Below, one piece after another: positions 1 through 5,989 of a stretch of 10,612 nt of DNA. Position numbers and translations under genes: made by a program. The first letter of the stretch is position 1; every line of letters begins with the position of its first letter. Source of the stretch: Pseudomonadota bacterium (GTDB lineage Bacteria; Pseudomonadota; Alphaproteobacteria; Reyranellales; Reyranellaceae). The notes under the pieces are model-generated. The model saw only the letters and a program-made list of their open reading frames with translations, was not told the DNA's origin and searched no databases. The stretch spans positions 1 through 10,612 of the forward strand of contig JAEZHS010000533.1 of the NCBI GenBank assembly GCA_023436825.1. The letters are read 5' to 3'.

Positions 1-720
1 GCCGCGCCCATGCGTCTGGCCCTGTCGATCAGCGCGCCGCAGGCGGTATTCGTGCGCGGCCGCGGCCTCGATGCGGAGATGTCGGGTCAGCTCGAGGTCG
101 CCGGCACGCCGGCCGCGCCGCCGGTGACGGGCGGCCTAACCATGCGGCGCGGCGAGTTCACCCTGTTGGGACGGCGGCTGACGTTCAAGCGCGGCGTCGT
201 CACCCTCGACAATCTCGACCGCATCGATCCCAGGCTCGATTTCGTCGCCAGCACGAACGTGCAGTCGACGACGATCAACGTCGAGATCGGCGGCACGTCG
301 CGCGCGCCCACGATCGCCGTGACATCGGTGCCGTCGCTGCCGCCGGACGAGGCCATGGCGCTGCTGCTGTTCGGCAAGCCCGCGTCGGGTTTGAGTGCAT
401 TCGAGCTCGCCCAGGCAGCGCAGGGCCTGGCCGAGCTCACCGGCCAGCCGTCGGGCAGCGGCGTGCTCGGCCGGCTGCGCTCCGGCCTCGGCCTTGATCG
501 ACTCTCCATCGGTTCGGGCACTGGCGCCAACTCGCCGGTATCGCTCGAGGCCGGGCGCTACGTGGCGCCCGGCGTCTATGTCGGCGCGCGGCAGGGCGCC
601 ACCGGCAACTCCAGCCGCGGCGTCGTGCAGGTCGACGTGCTGGAGAACGTCAAGATCGAGGGCGACGTCGGCGCCGACTCCAACGGCCGCGTCGGGGTGA
701 AGATGGAATGGGATTATTAG
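1..720 (+). CDS. tamB: TamB-like translocation/assembly protein, C-terminal part (5' end outside window)
   Basis: This is the C-terminal 239 residues of a DUF490/TamB-type protein; the reading frame is open back to base 1, so the start lies upstream. TamB proteins are inner-membrane-anchored, periplasm-spanning beta-helical proteins that work with the Omp85 protein TamA, or alone, in outer-membrane protein assembly and lipid transport. The sequence shows the family's C-terminal features. There is a G-x-L-x-V-x-G-T-P repeat, then a stretch around GGLTMRRGEFTLLGRRLTFKRG. A P-S-L-P-x-D-E-A-M-A-L-L-L-F-G segment follows, then alternating beta strands (LEAGRYVAPGVYVGARQG) that end in an aromatic residue, WDY. 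The final residues resemble the beta-strand signal of outer-membrane barrel-interacting proteins. The gene converges on the minus-strand operon with 44 bases between stop codons. tamA would be expected upstream, beyond the window. Confidence 0.9.
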   Translation, partial: AAPMRLALSISAPQAVFVRGRGLDAEMSGQLEVAGTPAAPPVTGGLTMRRGEFTLLGRRLTFKRGVVTLDNLDRIDPRLDFVASTNVQSTTINVEIGGTSRAPTIAVTSVPSLPPDEAMALLLFGKPASGLSAFELAQAAQGLAELTGQPSGSGVLGRLRSGLGLDRLSIGSGTGANSPVSLEAGRYVAPGVYVGARQGATGNSSRGVVQVDVLENVKIEGDVGADSNGRVGVKMEWDY

Positions 721-764
721 TCTTGCCGGGTGCGCGCGCCTCCCGCCCGCGGTCCGAACATGAG

Positions 765-1895
765 TCACACGAAGTAGTGCGGCACGAAGCGGCTGTTGTT
801 GTGGGTGATGCGGCGCTCGTCCTCGCGCATGCCGACGCCGGCCGGCTTGCCTTCGATCACCCATGAGCCGACCAGCGCGTGGTTGCCGTCGAACACCGGC
901 AGCGGGTGATAGGCCTGCCAGACGAAGCCTTCGCTGCCGTAGTCGCCGCCCGCGGTGTCGAACACGCCCGGCCCGACGACGGTGACGTTGTGGCCCTCGC
1001 GGCCGAAGATCGGCTTCTTGACGAAGGCGCCGCCGAGATCGGGATGCTCGCTGTCGAAGGCCGGCAGCAGGTTGGCATGGCCGGGAAAGCCTTCCCACAA
1101 CAGCGGCAGCAGCATCTTGTTGCTGAGGATCATCTTCCAGGCCGGTTCGAGGAAGGCCGTGGTGTCGGTCAGCACGTGCTCGCCGAACGCCTCGCGCGCC
1201 ATCCATTCCCAGGGATAGAGCTTGCTCAGCACCTGGATCGGCATCTCGTCGGGATCGGTGAAGCGCCGGCCGTTCCAGCCGATCTGCGCGACAGAGATCG
1301 GTTTGCCGGCGAGCCCGGCCTGCAGCGCCGTGTCGCGCAGGTACTCCGACGTTGCGAGATCCTCGGGCTGGTCCTCGAAGCGGGCGAAGTGGACGAGGCC
1401 TTCGGGCGGCAGGCGGCCCAGCACCCCGCGCCATGCCTCGATCAGCTTCTCATGGATCGAGTTGAACTGGTCGGCCTCGGGCTTCACGTCCTTCAGCCAG
1501 TACCATTGGATGACGGCCGCCTCATATAATGCCGTCGGCGTGTCGGCGTTGTATTCCAGGAGCTTGGGCGGACCGCTGCCGTCGTAGGCGAGATCGAAGC
1601 GGCCGTAGATCGTCGGATCGGAGCGCCGCCACACGCGCTCGATGTAGTCGCCCCACGCCGGCGGAATGCGCATGCGCTCCCAGAGCTTGCTGGCGACGAC
1701 GTGCTCGACCGCCTTGAGGCACATGCCGTGCAGCTCCTCGGTCGCGGCCTCGAGCTGGTCTATTTCCTCGGACGAGAAGGCGTAGCAGGCCTGCTCGGTC
1801 CAGTACGGCTTGCCGTCCATGACGTAGTAGTCGAAGCCGAGCTGCTCGAGCTTGTTCTGCCAGCCCGGACGCGGCGCCACCGCCTCGCGACGCAT
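765..1895 (-). CDS. Glutathionylspermidine synthase-like ATP-grasp ligase (YjfC/YgiC type)
   Basis: This 376-residue protein belongs to the glutathionylspermidine synthase pre-ATP-grasp/ATP-grasp family. In Escherichia coli GspS this fold joins the glycine carboxylate of glutathione to spermidine using ATP. The protein is close in length to E. coli YgiC and YjfC and has no N-terminal amidase domain, so it is the stand-alone type whose substrate is unknown. Visible motifs are RFDLAYDG (99-106), LLEYNADTPTA (112-122), WKMILSNKMLLPLLW (253-267), FVKKPIFGREGHNV (291-304) and a C-terminal GVGMREDERRITHNNSRF segment. Start choice: the ATG at 1895 lies one base after the upstream stop. A longer in-frame reading up to 2090 would overlap the small upstream gene and encodes only low-complexity Arg/Ala residues. 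Neighbours are a DUF350 protein and an RGGFG-tailed small protein, as in E. coli yjfLMC. The enzyme family is secure; the exact reaction is not. Confidence 0.9.
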   Translation of the reverse strand: MRREAVAPRPGWQNKLEQLGFDYYVMDGKPYWTEQACYAFSSEEIDQLEAATEELHGMCLKAVEHVVASKLWERMRIPPAWGDYIERVWRRSDPTIYGRFDLAYDGSGPPKLLEYNADTPTALYEAAVIQWYWLKDVKPEADQFNSIHEKLIEAWRGVLGRLPPEGLVHFARFEDQPEDLATSEYLRDTALQAGLAGKPISVAQIGWNGRRFTDPDEMPIQVLSKLYPWEWMAREAFGEHVLTDTTAFLEPAWKMILSNKMLLPLLWEGFPGHANLLPAFDSEHPDLGGAFVKKPIFGREGHNVTVVGPGVFDTAGGDYGSEGFVWQAYHPLPVFDGNHALVGSWVIEGKPAGVGMREDERRITHNNSRFVPHYFV

Positions 1896-1899
1896 GTCA
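1893..1899 (-). promoter_or_regulatory. Stop-start junction TGACATG (small protein / ATP-grasp ligase)
   Basis: On the minus strand the stop TGA of the small Gly/Ser-rich gene and the ATG of the ligase are separated by a single C. No strong Shine-Dalgarno sequence precedes this ATG, so termination-reinitiation coupling is the likely way the ligase is translated. The same heptamer occurs at the previous gene junction. Confidence 0.6.
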
Positions 1900-2211
1900 G
1901 CTCGACCCGGACGAGCCGCCCGAGCTGCCCGTCGAGCCGAAGCCGCCACGCTCGCTCTGGCTGGGTGCAGGTGTGGCCTGAGAGGGGCTTTGCTTCGTCG
2001 TCGTCGCCGATTGGCCTGGAGTTGCAGGGGCGGTGACCGCGGGACCGCCACGAAACAACCAAGGCAGGAGCCAGAACAGGCCGCCGCCACCGCCCATCAT
2101 CGTCGGCGCGCAGGAATAGAGCAGTGCCGCTCCCGCGACACCCATCAGGACGAGCTTGATGCCGCGCGACATGCGCGGACCACCGGAGGGATTGGGTGAG
2201 GGCATCGACAT
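1897..2211 (-). CDS. Small exported Gly/Ser-rich protein with RGGFG tail (YgiB/YjfM-like position)
   Basis: This 104-residue protein has an N-terminal hydrophobic segment (about residues 18-33) ending in LLYSC, a plausible but non-ideal lipobox with Cys34. A five-glycine run (40-44), a second hydrophobic patch LFWLLPWLF (45-53), and a Pro/Thr/Ser/Gln-rich linker (57-86) follow. The tail is RGGFG (88-92) then almost only Gly and Ser. From memory, E. coli YgiB (DUF1190 lipoprotein) also carries RGGFG before a Ser/Gly-rich end and is encoded next to YgiC, so this is probably a reduced functional equivalent. It would lie in the inner or outer membrane facing the periplasm, or be anchored by the hydrophobic segment. 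Possible starts are ATG 2211 (used; one base after the upstream stop), 2205 and 2172; the last gives a more standard lipoprotein signal peptide with Cys at position 21. Function is unknown; a role as partner or substrate of the adjoining ligase is inference. Confidence 0.75.
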   Translation of the reverse strand: MSMPSPNPSGGPRMSRGIKLVLMGVAGAALLYSCAPTMMGGGGGLFWLLPWLFRGGPAVTAPATPGQSATTTKQSPSQATPAPSQSERGGFGSTGSSGGSSGSS

Positions 2212-2215
2212 GTCA
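2209..2215 (-). promoter_or_regulatory. Stop-start junction TGACATG (DUF350 gene / small protein)
   Basis: The TGA of the DUF350 gene is followed by one C and the ATG of the small gene. The preceding minus-strand bases contain no clear Shine-Dalgarno motif, which favours translational coupling from this start. The alternative start at 2172 has a GGTGG a few bases upstream and cannot be excluded. Confidence 0.5.
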
Positions 2216-2623
2216 GGTCGTGAGGCAGGCAGCGTTTATCAAGCCGAAGCAGGCGGCGAAACCGCCGGCCGTGACGCCGGCCGACATCTGATCGGCCTCT
2301 ATGGCGCCCCTCAGGTCCGGCAGCATCAGGCGCATCACGATATGGACGATGACCTGCACGGCGAGGGCCACCAGCGCCCACAGCACGACGTCGGTCAGGC
2401 TCACCGAATGGGCGATGGTGTTGGCGAGTGGCAGGCAGAACCCCAGCAGCGCACCGACCAGGGCGATGGAGGCCGACGTGTTGCCGGCGCGGATCAGGCG
2501 GAACTCGCGCCATGGCGTGATCATGACGTAGATCAGCAGGAACAGCCCGGCGAGGGCGACGCCCACCACAACATAGCGCACGAAATTAGGGAAGGCCTCT
2601 GCCAGCCATTGCAACTCGGGCAT
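2213..2623 (-). CDS. DUF350 (UPF0719/YjfL-like) four-helix inner-membrane protein
   Basis: This 136-residue integral membrane protein has four predicted helices, at about residues 15-35, 51-71, 76-100 and 113-134. Family-type features are the REFRLIRAGNTSASIALVGALLG segment, with Arg/Glu and GN entering helix 2, and an E-A-D-x-x-S-A-G-V segment entering helix 4. DUF350 proteins occur beside PspA-family or ATP-grasp genes, notably yjfL in the E. coli yjfIJKLMC operon; their biochemical role is not established. The ATG at 2623 is used: it lies 17 bases after the stop of the dehydrogenase gene and has a GAGAAAG stretch upstream as a moderate ribosome-binding site. The gene is followed, with a one-base gap, by the small RGGFG protein and then the ATP-grasp ligase. 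A likely role is membrane platform or transporter for that module, which is inference. Confidence 0.85.
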   Translation of the reverse strand: MPELQWLAEAFPNFVRYVVVGVALAGLFLLIYVMITPWREFRLIRAGNTSASIALVGALLGFCLPLANTIAHSVSLTDVVLWALVALAVQVIVHIVMRLMLPDLRGAIEADQMSAGVTAGGFAACFGLINAACLTT

Positions 2624-2640
2624 GGCCGACTTTCTCGCGC

Positions 2641-3408
2641 TCAGCCGTGCATGGTCAAGCCGCCCGACACGCTGATCGTCTGCCCGGTGATGAAGGCGGC
2701 GTCGTCGCTGGCCAGGAAGCAGACCGCGCCCGGAATGTCCTCGGGCTGGCCGACGCGCTTCATCGGAATGGCGTTGACCAGGGCTGCCCGCATCCTCTCG
2801 CCGCGCTCGCCTTCGCCGGCGGCCGCTGCCAGCAGCGGCGTGTCGGTGGGGCCGGGGCAGACGGCGTTCAGCGTGATTCCCTTGCGCGCCACCTCGCGCG
2901 CCACCGTCTTGGTGAAGGCGATGATGCCGCCCTTGCACGCCGAGTAGACCGCTTCCTGCGAGGAGCCGACGCGGCCGGCGTCGGAGGCGATGTTGACGAT
3001 GCGGCCGTGGCCGCGCGCCACCATGCCTTTCAGAACGAAATGGCTCATGTTGAGCGGCCCGCGCAGGTTGATGGCGATGAGCTCGTCCCACAGCTCGGGC
3101 GTGGTGTCGACGAAGTTGATGAAGCGGTCCCAGCCGGCGTTGTTCACCAGCACGTCGGTTGGCCCCATTTCGCCTTCGAACTGGGCGATGGCCTTGCCGA
3201 CCGCGGCGTAGTCGGCGATGTCGACGCTCGACACGCAGGCCTTGCCGCCGGCCTCGGTGATATCGCCGGCGACCCGGTTGGCGCCGTCGCGGTTCTTGTC
3301 GAACACGCCGACCTTGCAGCCGTATTCGGCGAAGCGTCGGCAGATGGCGCCGCCGATCGCGCCGCCGCCGCCGGTGACGATGACGTTCTTGCCTGAAAGT
3401 CCGCGCAT
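2641..3408 (-). CDS. BadH-like short-chain dehydrogenase/reductase (2-hydroxycyclohexanecarboxyl-CoA dehydrogenase-like)
   Basis: This is a 255-residue classical SDR, the usual size. The Rossmann motif TGGGGAIGG is at 12-20. Asp37 at the end of strand 2 suggests NAD rather than NADP. NNAG is at 89-92, and the catalytic tetrad is Asn114, Ser142, Tyr155, Lys159. NNAGWD, NIASDAGRVGSS, CPGPTDTPLL and the ending SVSGGLTMHG closely resemble my memory of BadH from Rhodopseudomonas palustris. BadH oxidises 2-hydroxycyclohexanecarboxyl-CoA to the 2-keto thioester before ring cleavage. The real substrate here could be another beta-hydroxyacyl-CoA. The start is ATG 3408, preceded by a TGAGGAA ribosome-binding site that contains the stop of the crotonase gene; an upstream in-frame extension would overlap that gene. 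The gene lies 10 bases after the crotonase, which suggests consecutive steps. Confidence 0.85.
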   Translation of the reverse strand: MRGLSGKNVIVTGGGGAIGGAICRRFAEYGCKVGVFDKNRDGANRVAGDITEAGGKACVSSVDIADYAAVGKAIAQFEGEMGPTDVLVNNAGWDRFINFVDTTPELWDELIAINLRGPLNMSHFVLKGMVARGHGRIVNIASDAGRVGSSQEAVYSACKGGIIAFTKTVAREVARKGITLNAVCPGPTDTPLLAAAAGEGERGERMRAALVNAIPMKRVGQPEDIPGAVCFLASDDAAFITGQTISVSGGLTMHG

Positions 3409-3414
3409 GACGGG

Positions 3415-3421
3415 TTCCTCA
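3415..3421 (-). promoter_or_regulatory. Ribosome-binding site TGAGGAA embedded in the crotonase stop codon
   Basis: The TGA stop of the crotonase gene forms the first three bases of TGAGGAA, six bases ahead of the dehydrogenase ATG at 3408. This fixes the dehydrogenase start and implies that the two genes are translated together. Confidence 0.65.
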
Positions 3422-4231
3422 GAGGGGCGAGTAGGGATCGAACTTGGGCTTGCGCTTCTCGAGGTGCGAGGCAAGGCCTTCCTTCACCTCCGGCCCCATG
3501 AAACCCAGCATCTCCAGCGCCGTCGAGGCGTCGAAGGAGGGGCCCATCATGCGCAGCCAGTTGTTCAGGGCGTACTTGGTGAAGCGGATCGAGGTCTGTG
3601 CGCCCTCGGCGAGCTTGGTCGCGACCTCGAGGCCCTTGGCCTCGAGCTGGTCGTCCTCGACGCACATCGAGACCAGCCCGATGCGCTCGGCCTCCTCGCC
3701 GTCGACCGCCTCGCACAGCAGCAAGTAGTACTTGGCCTTGGCCATGCCGCAGAGCAGCGGCCACACGATCACGGCGTGGTCGCCGGCGGCGACGCCGAGC
3801 CGGGTGTGACCGTCGATGATCTTGGCCTTCTTCGAGGCGATCGAGACGTCGGCCAGGATGCCCGCGACCAGGCCCGCGCCGACGGCCGGGCCGCGCATGG
3901 TGCTGACGATCGGCTTGGAGCAGTTGATGACGTTGTAGACGATGTCGCGCGCCTCCTTCCAGGTGCGCAGCAGCGCGTTGTAGTCCTTCATGTTGTTTTC
4001 GATGAGGTCGAAGTCGCCGCCGGCCGAGAACACCTTGCCGCCGGCGCCCTGGATGATCACGCAGTTGACCGTGTCGTCGCCGTCGATGTCGCGCCACACG
4101 TTCACCAGCTCGGTGTGCATGATCGCGTCGGTCGCATTGTACTTGTCGGGCCGGTTCATGGTCACCCGCAGCACCTTGGAATGCGGGCGATCGAACAGCA
4201 GGCGCTGGTATCTCTTCTGCCAGTCGGACAT
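3419..4231 (-). CDS. Crotonase-fold (enoyl-CoA hydratase/isomerase) protein with atypical His-Asp active site
   Basis: This 270-residue crotonase-superfamily protein has the usual NRPDKYNA (26-33), the oxyanion-hole region FSAGGDFD (68-75), and GPAVGAG (114-120). By motif alignment with rat enoyl-CoA hydratase, catalytic Glu144 becomes Val122 and Glu164 becomes His142, so ordinary hydratase chemistry is unlikely. His142 lies nine residues before Asp151, in the [12 protein letters not shown] segment. The same spacing is recalled for His145/Asp154 of 6-oxocamphor hydrolase, a carbon-carbon bond hydrolase of this superfamily; His39 sits near the place of its His45. A retro-Claisen hydrolase of a beta-keto compound or thioester fits the BadH-like gene that follows, but this is inference. 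The start at 4231 has a GGAGGAA ribosome-binding site five bases upstream. It is the first gene of the five-gene operon; no convincing promoter is visible. Confidence 0.85.
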   Translation of the reverse strand: MSDWQKRYQRLLFDRPHSKVLRVTMNRPDKYNATDAIMHTELVNVWRDIDGDDTVNCVIIQGAGGKVFSAGGDFDLIENNMKDYNALLRTWKEARDIVYNVINCSKPIVSTMRGPAVGAGLVAGILADVSIASKKAKIIDGHTRLGVAAGDHAVIVWPLLCGMAKAKYYLLLCEAVDGEEAERIGLVSMCVEDDQLEAKGLEVATKLAEGAQTSIRFTKYALNNWLRMMGPSFDASTALEMLGFMGPEVKEGLASHLEKRKPKFDPYSPL

Positions 4232-4236
4232 CGAGG

Positions 4237-4243
4237 TTCCTCC
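4237..4243 (-). promoter_or_regulatory. Ribosome-binding site GGAGGAA of the crotonase gene
   Basis: A strong GGAGGAA on the minus strand lies five bases ahead of the ATG at 4231 and supports that start. Upstream are only 33 bases before the end of the solute-binding-protein remnant, so any promoter of this operon must lie inside that remnant or further upstream. Confidence 0.7.
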
Positions 4244-4264
4244 GTTTCCGGAGGAGCGTACTGG

Positions 4265-4655
4265 CTAGAGATACGTCATGTCATGCTCTTCCGGGGACGC
4301 GCGCGGTCCGGAAGACATGAGCCTACGACTGACTTGGTCATCTGCGGTGATCTTGATGCCGTTGTCTCCAGGAAGGCGTAACAGCCGGTCAGCCTTGGGC
4401 AGCTGCCGGATGGCGACCATGTGGTTGGGATTCTTGTCGTCGTGGCTTCAGGAGCTTGGGATCGTCAGCCGCGGCCAGCGACGAAGGGAAGTAGCCGATC
4501 GCCTGCACCATCATGGTGGCGCCGATCGGGCCGGTGGCGAACTTGATGTACTCCCACGCGGCCTTCTGCCTGGCGGCATCCTTGGCGAACAGCATGGCGA
4601 TGTTTTCGCCCAACGGCAGGCGGCCATCGGGCGGCTGGGCCACTTCGTGATCGTG
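4265..4655 (-). pseudogene. Remnant of an ABC-transporter solute-binding protein (C-terminal part, frameshifted)
   Basis: About 130 codons resemble the C-terminal third of a family 1 (sugar or glycerol-3-phosphate type) extracellular solute-binding protein, normally about 430 residues. One frame, about 4640 to 4448, reads RLPLGENIAMLFAKD, then KAAWEYIKFATGP and GYFPSSLAAADDPKLLK. The frame then shifts, and another frame continues with DKNPNHMVAIRQLP and PGDNGIKIT down to a TAG at 4265. The expected W-Y-A-F before PGDNG is garbled, which suggests further small indels. There is no start region or signal peptide. The upstream edge lies directly at the stop of the CBS-BON gene: the TGA at 4656-4658 is in frame with the first fragment. 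This looks like the scar of a deletion that removed an ABC transporter gene and placed its tail next to unrelated genes. Confidence 0.8.
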
Positions 4656-5351
4656 TCACAGGCCCATCTTGGTCGACGCCGGCATCTGCCGCAGATGGTT
4701 GTTCACCTGACGGACGCCCGGCACGTTCTCGGCCGCGACGCCGTAGGCCTTGCGTCCCGCCGCGTCGTCGACGAAGCCCCAGAGATCGACGATGCCGCCG
4801 CTGACGAAGACGTGGGTCGGCCACCGCGAGGTCCACGGGCGCTTCTCCAGTGTTTCGATGACGGCTTGCCTCAGGGCCGTGTCGCTCGGCTGCGGCAGCG
4901 GTCGCTCCGGCTCACGCGACAGCAGCGCGCATAACAGGTCGGCGCGGCTCACGATTCCCACCAGCCTGCCGTCGTGCACGATCGGGATGCGCTTGATGCC
5001 GTGCCGTTCCATCAGTTCGACGAGCTCGCGCAGCGTGGCATCGGGGCCTGCCGTCACCACCTCCTTGGTCATGACATCGGACACCCGCCGCGTATGGGCG
5101 GCGACGAAGTCGTTGGCGGCCGAGACGTCGCTGTCGAGCAGGCGCGCCAGCCAGCCCTTCCTGGGCGCCGTGCCGATCTCGGCGCGCCGGAGGAGATCGG
5201 CTTCGCTGACGATGCCGACGACCGCCCCCTTGTCGTCGACGACCGGGACGGCGCTGACGCGCGCGCCCAACAGCAGCTCGGCGGCGTCGAAGATCGAGTC
5301 TCCGACATTGATGCAGACGACGCTTCCGATCATGATGTCCTTGGCATGCAT
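4656..5351 (-). CDS. CBS-domain pair plus BON domain protein
   Basis: This 231-residue cytoplasmic protein has two CBS domains (about 1-56 and 91-143) and a C-terminal BON domain (about 157-224). CBS pairs bind adenine nucleotides or related ligands; BON domains are associated with membrane or phospholipid binding. Typical CBS signatures are SAVPVVDDKGAVVGIVSEADLL (33-54, first repeat) and IKRIPIVHDGRLVGIVSRADLL (119-140, second repeat). The BON region shows VFVSGGIVDLWGFVDD and a V-P-G-V-R-Q-V-N-N-H ending. The start at 5351 has an AAGGAAG ribosome-binding site six bases upstream. It follows the YqjE-like gene by 42 bases and is probably the last gene of that operon. Such CBS-BON proteins are common in alphaproteobacteria and often stress-linked; no specific ligand or partner can be read from the sequence. 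Confidence 0.9.
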   Translation of the reverse strand: MHAKDIMIGSVVCINVGDSIFDAAELLLGARVSAVPVVDDKGAVVGIVSEADLLRRAEIGTAPRKGWLARLLDSDVSAANDFVAAHTRRVSDVMTKEVVTAGPDATLRELVELMERHGIKRIPIVHDGRLVGIVSRADLLCALLSREPERPLPQPSDTALRQAVIETLEKRPWTSRWPTHVFVSGGIVDLWGFVDDAAGRKAYGVAAENVPGVRQVNNHLRQMPASTKMGL

Positions 5352-5393
5352 GGCATTCTTCCTTTCGCGAAGATGTTATGCGGCACGGCGAGT

Positions 5394-5675
5394 TCAGCGT
5401 CGGCGCACCTGCAGGACGAGGGCCGCGACCAGGGCGGCAAAGAGATAGGCGCAACCGACGATCAGCGCGGCGTGGATGGTCCCCATTGCCAGCGACAGCG
5501 CACGATAGCCGGCAAAGGTGAGGAAGCAGAGGCTGACGGCGAGCAGGATGCCGACCACGAGATAGCCGGCCGCCGTCGATGCGGTGCGCCGCACCGCCGC
5601 GCCGGCAGAGAGGGCGCCCACGGCAGCCAGCGATTTCACCAGATCCCTCAGCAGGGACGATCCCTCCGCGCTCAT
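5394..5675 (-). CDS. Small two-helix membrane protein, YqjE/holin-superfamily-III-like
   Basis: This 93-residue protein has an N-terminal amphipathic stretch (SSLLRDLVKSLAAVGALSA) and two transmembrane helices, at about 35-56 and 66-88, and ends in an Arg-rich cytoplasmic tail (RRR). The layout matches the YqjE / 'phage holin family' proteins, which in E. coli sit beside yqjD. Despite the name these are cellular membrane proteins with no proven lytic role. Its ATG overlaps the TGA of the preceding DUF883-like gene (ATGA), which indicates translational coupling. Assignment rests on topology, size and neighbour rather than on a unique motif. Confidence 0.75.
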   Translation of the reverse strand: MSAEGSSLLRDLVKSLAAVGALSAGAAVRRTASTAAGYLVVGILLAVSLCFLTFAGYRALSLAMGTIHAALIVGCAYLFAALVAALVLQVRRR

Positions 5676-5989
5676 CGCCGTACCAGCAAGGCCAGGACGA
5701 AGCCGGCGGCCGCCGCCAGGGAAACCGCCATCAGCGGCTGGTCGCGAATGGCCTGCTCGAGCTGGCCACGACCCTTGGCCGTTGCCGCCGCGACGGCATC
5801 GGCCTTCTCGGCAAGCTCCTCGGCGATCGCGCTGGCATGCTCGGCGATGCGACGGGCGGCCTCGCTGGTGGCCCTGATCGCTTCGTCTCCTTCCGCCTTC
5901 GCCACATCCCGAAGGGCCGCCGACAGCTGGTCGAGCTGCTCGTGCAAGGCCGTCGTGGACCCGGACACATTCTTCGCAGACTTGCTCAT
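5672..5989 (-). CDS. DUF883/YqjD-ElaB-like membrane-anchored helical protein
   Basis: This 105-residue protein has a long Ala/Glu-rich helical, probably coiled-coil, region (about 15-82) followed by a C-terminal anchor helix (about 84-103) that ends in RR. IRDQPLMAVSLAAAAGFVLALLV has the form of the DUF883 C-terminal segment (E-x-P-x-x-A-V-x-x-A-x-G-x-G-x-x-x-G-x-L-L). E. coli YqjD and ElaB are inner-membrane, ribosome-associated stationary-phase proteins. The start at 5989 is supported by a strong AAGGAGG five bases upstream; a longer in-frame reading to 6397 runs through the repeat and trpE and is not credible. It is the first gene of a three-gene unit with the YqjE-like and CBS-BON genes. 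No clear promoter motif was found in the 5990-6158 stretch. Confidence 0.8.
   Translation of the reverse strand: MSKSAKNVSGSTTALHEQLDQLSAALRDVAKAEGDEAIRATSEAARRIAEHASAIAEELAEKADAVAAATAKGRGQLEQAIRDQPLMAVSLAAAAGFVLALLVRR

Noticed and set aside
721..764. Possible terminator between the converging tamB and ligase genes
   Set aside because: The GC-rich stretch does not form a clean stem followed by T residues on either strand.
136..1434. Long minus-strand open frame overlapping tamB and the ligase gene
   Set aside because: It is rich in Arg/Ala/Gly with no domain and is the frame shadow of two well-supported genes; high GC content keeps such frames open.
3218..4381. 387-codon plus-strand open frame
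   Set aside because: It is antisense to the crotonase and dehydrogenase genes, has a composition typical of a reverse-strand shadow, and shows no recognisable motif.
4278..4934. Plus-strand open frame over the pseudogene and CBS-BON gene
   Set aside because: It has no motif or ribosome-binding support, and the opposite strand carries clear CBS, BON and solute-binding-protein signatures.
5394..5675. Phage holin / lysis cassette
   Set aside because: The 'holin' label is a family name only; there is no endolysin or other phage gene nearby, and the neighbour is a YqjD-like cellular protein.
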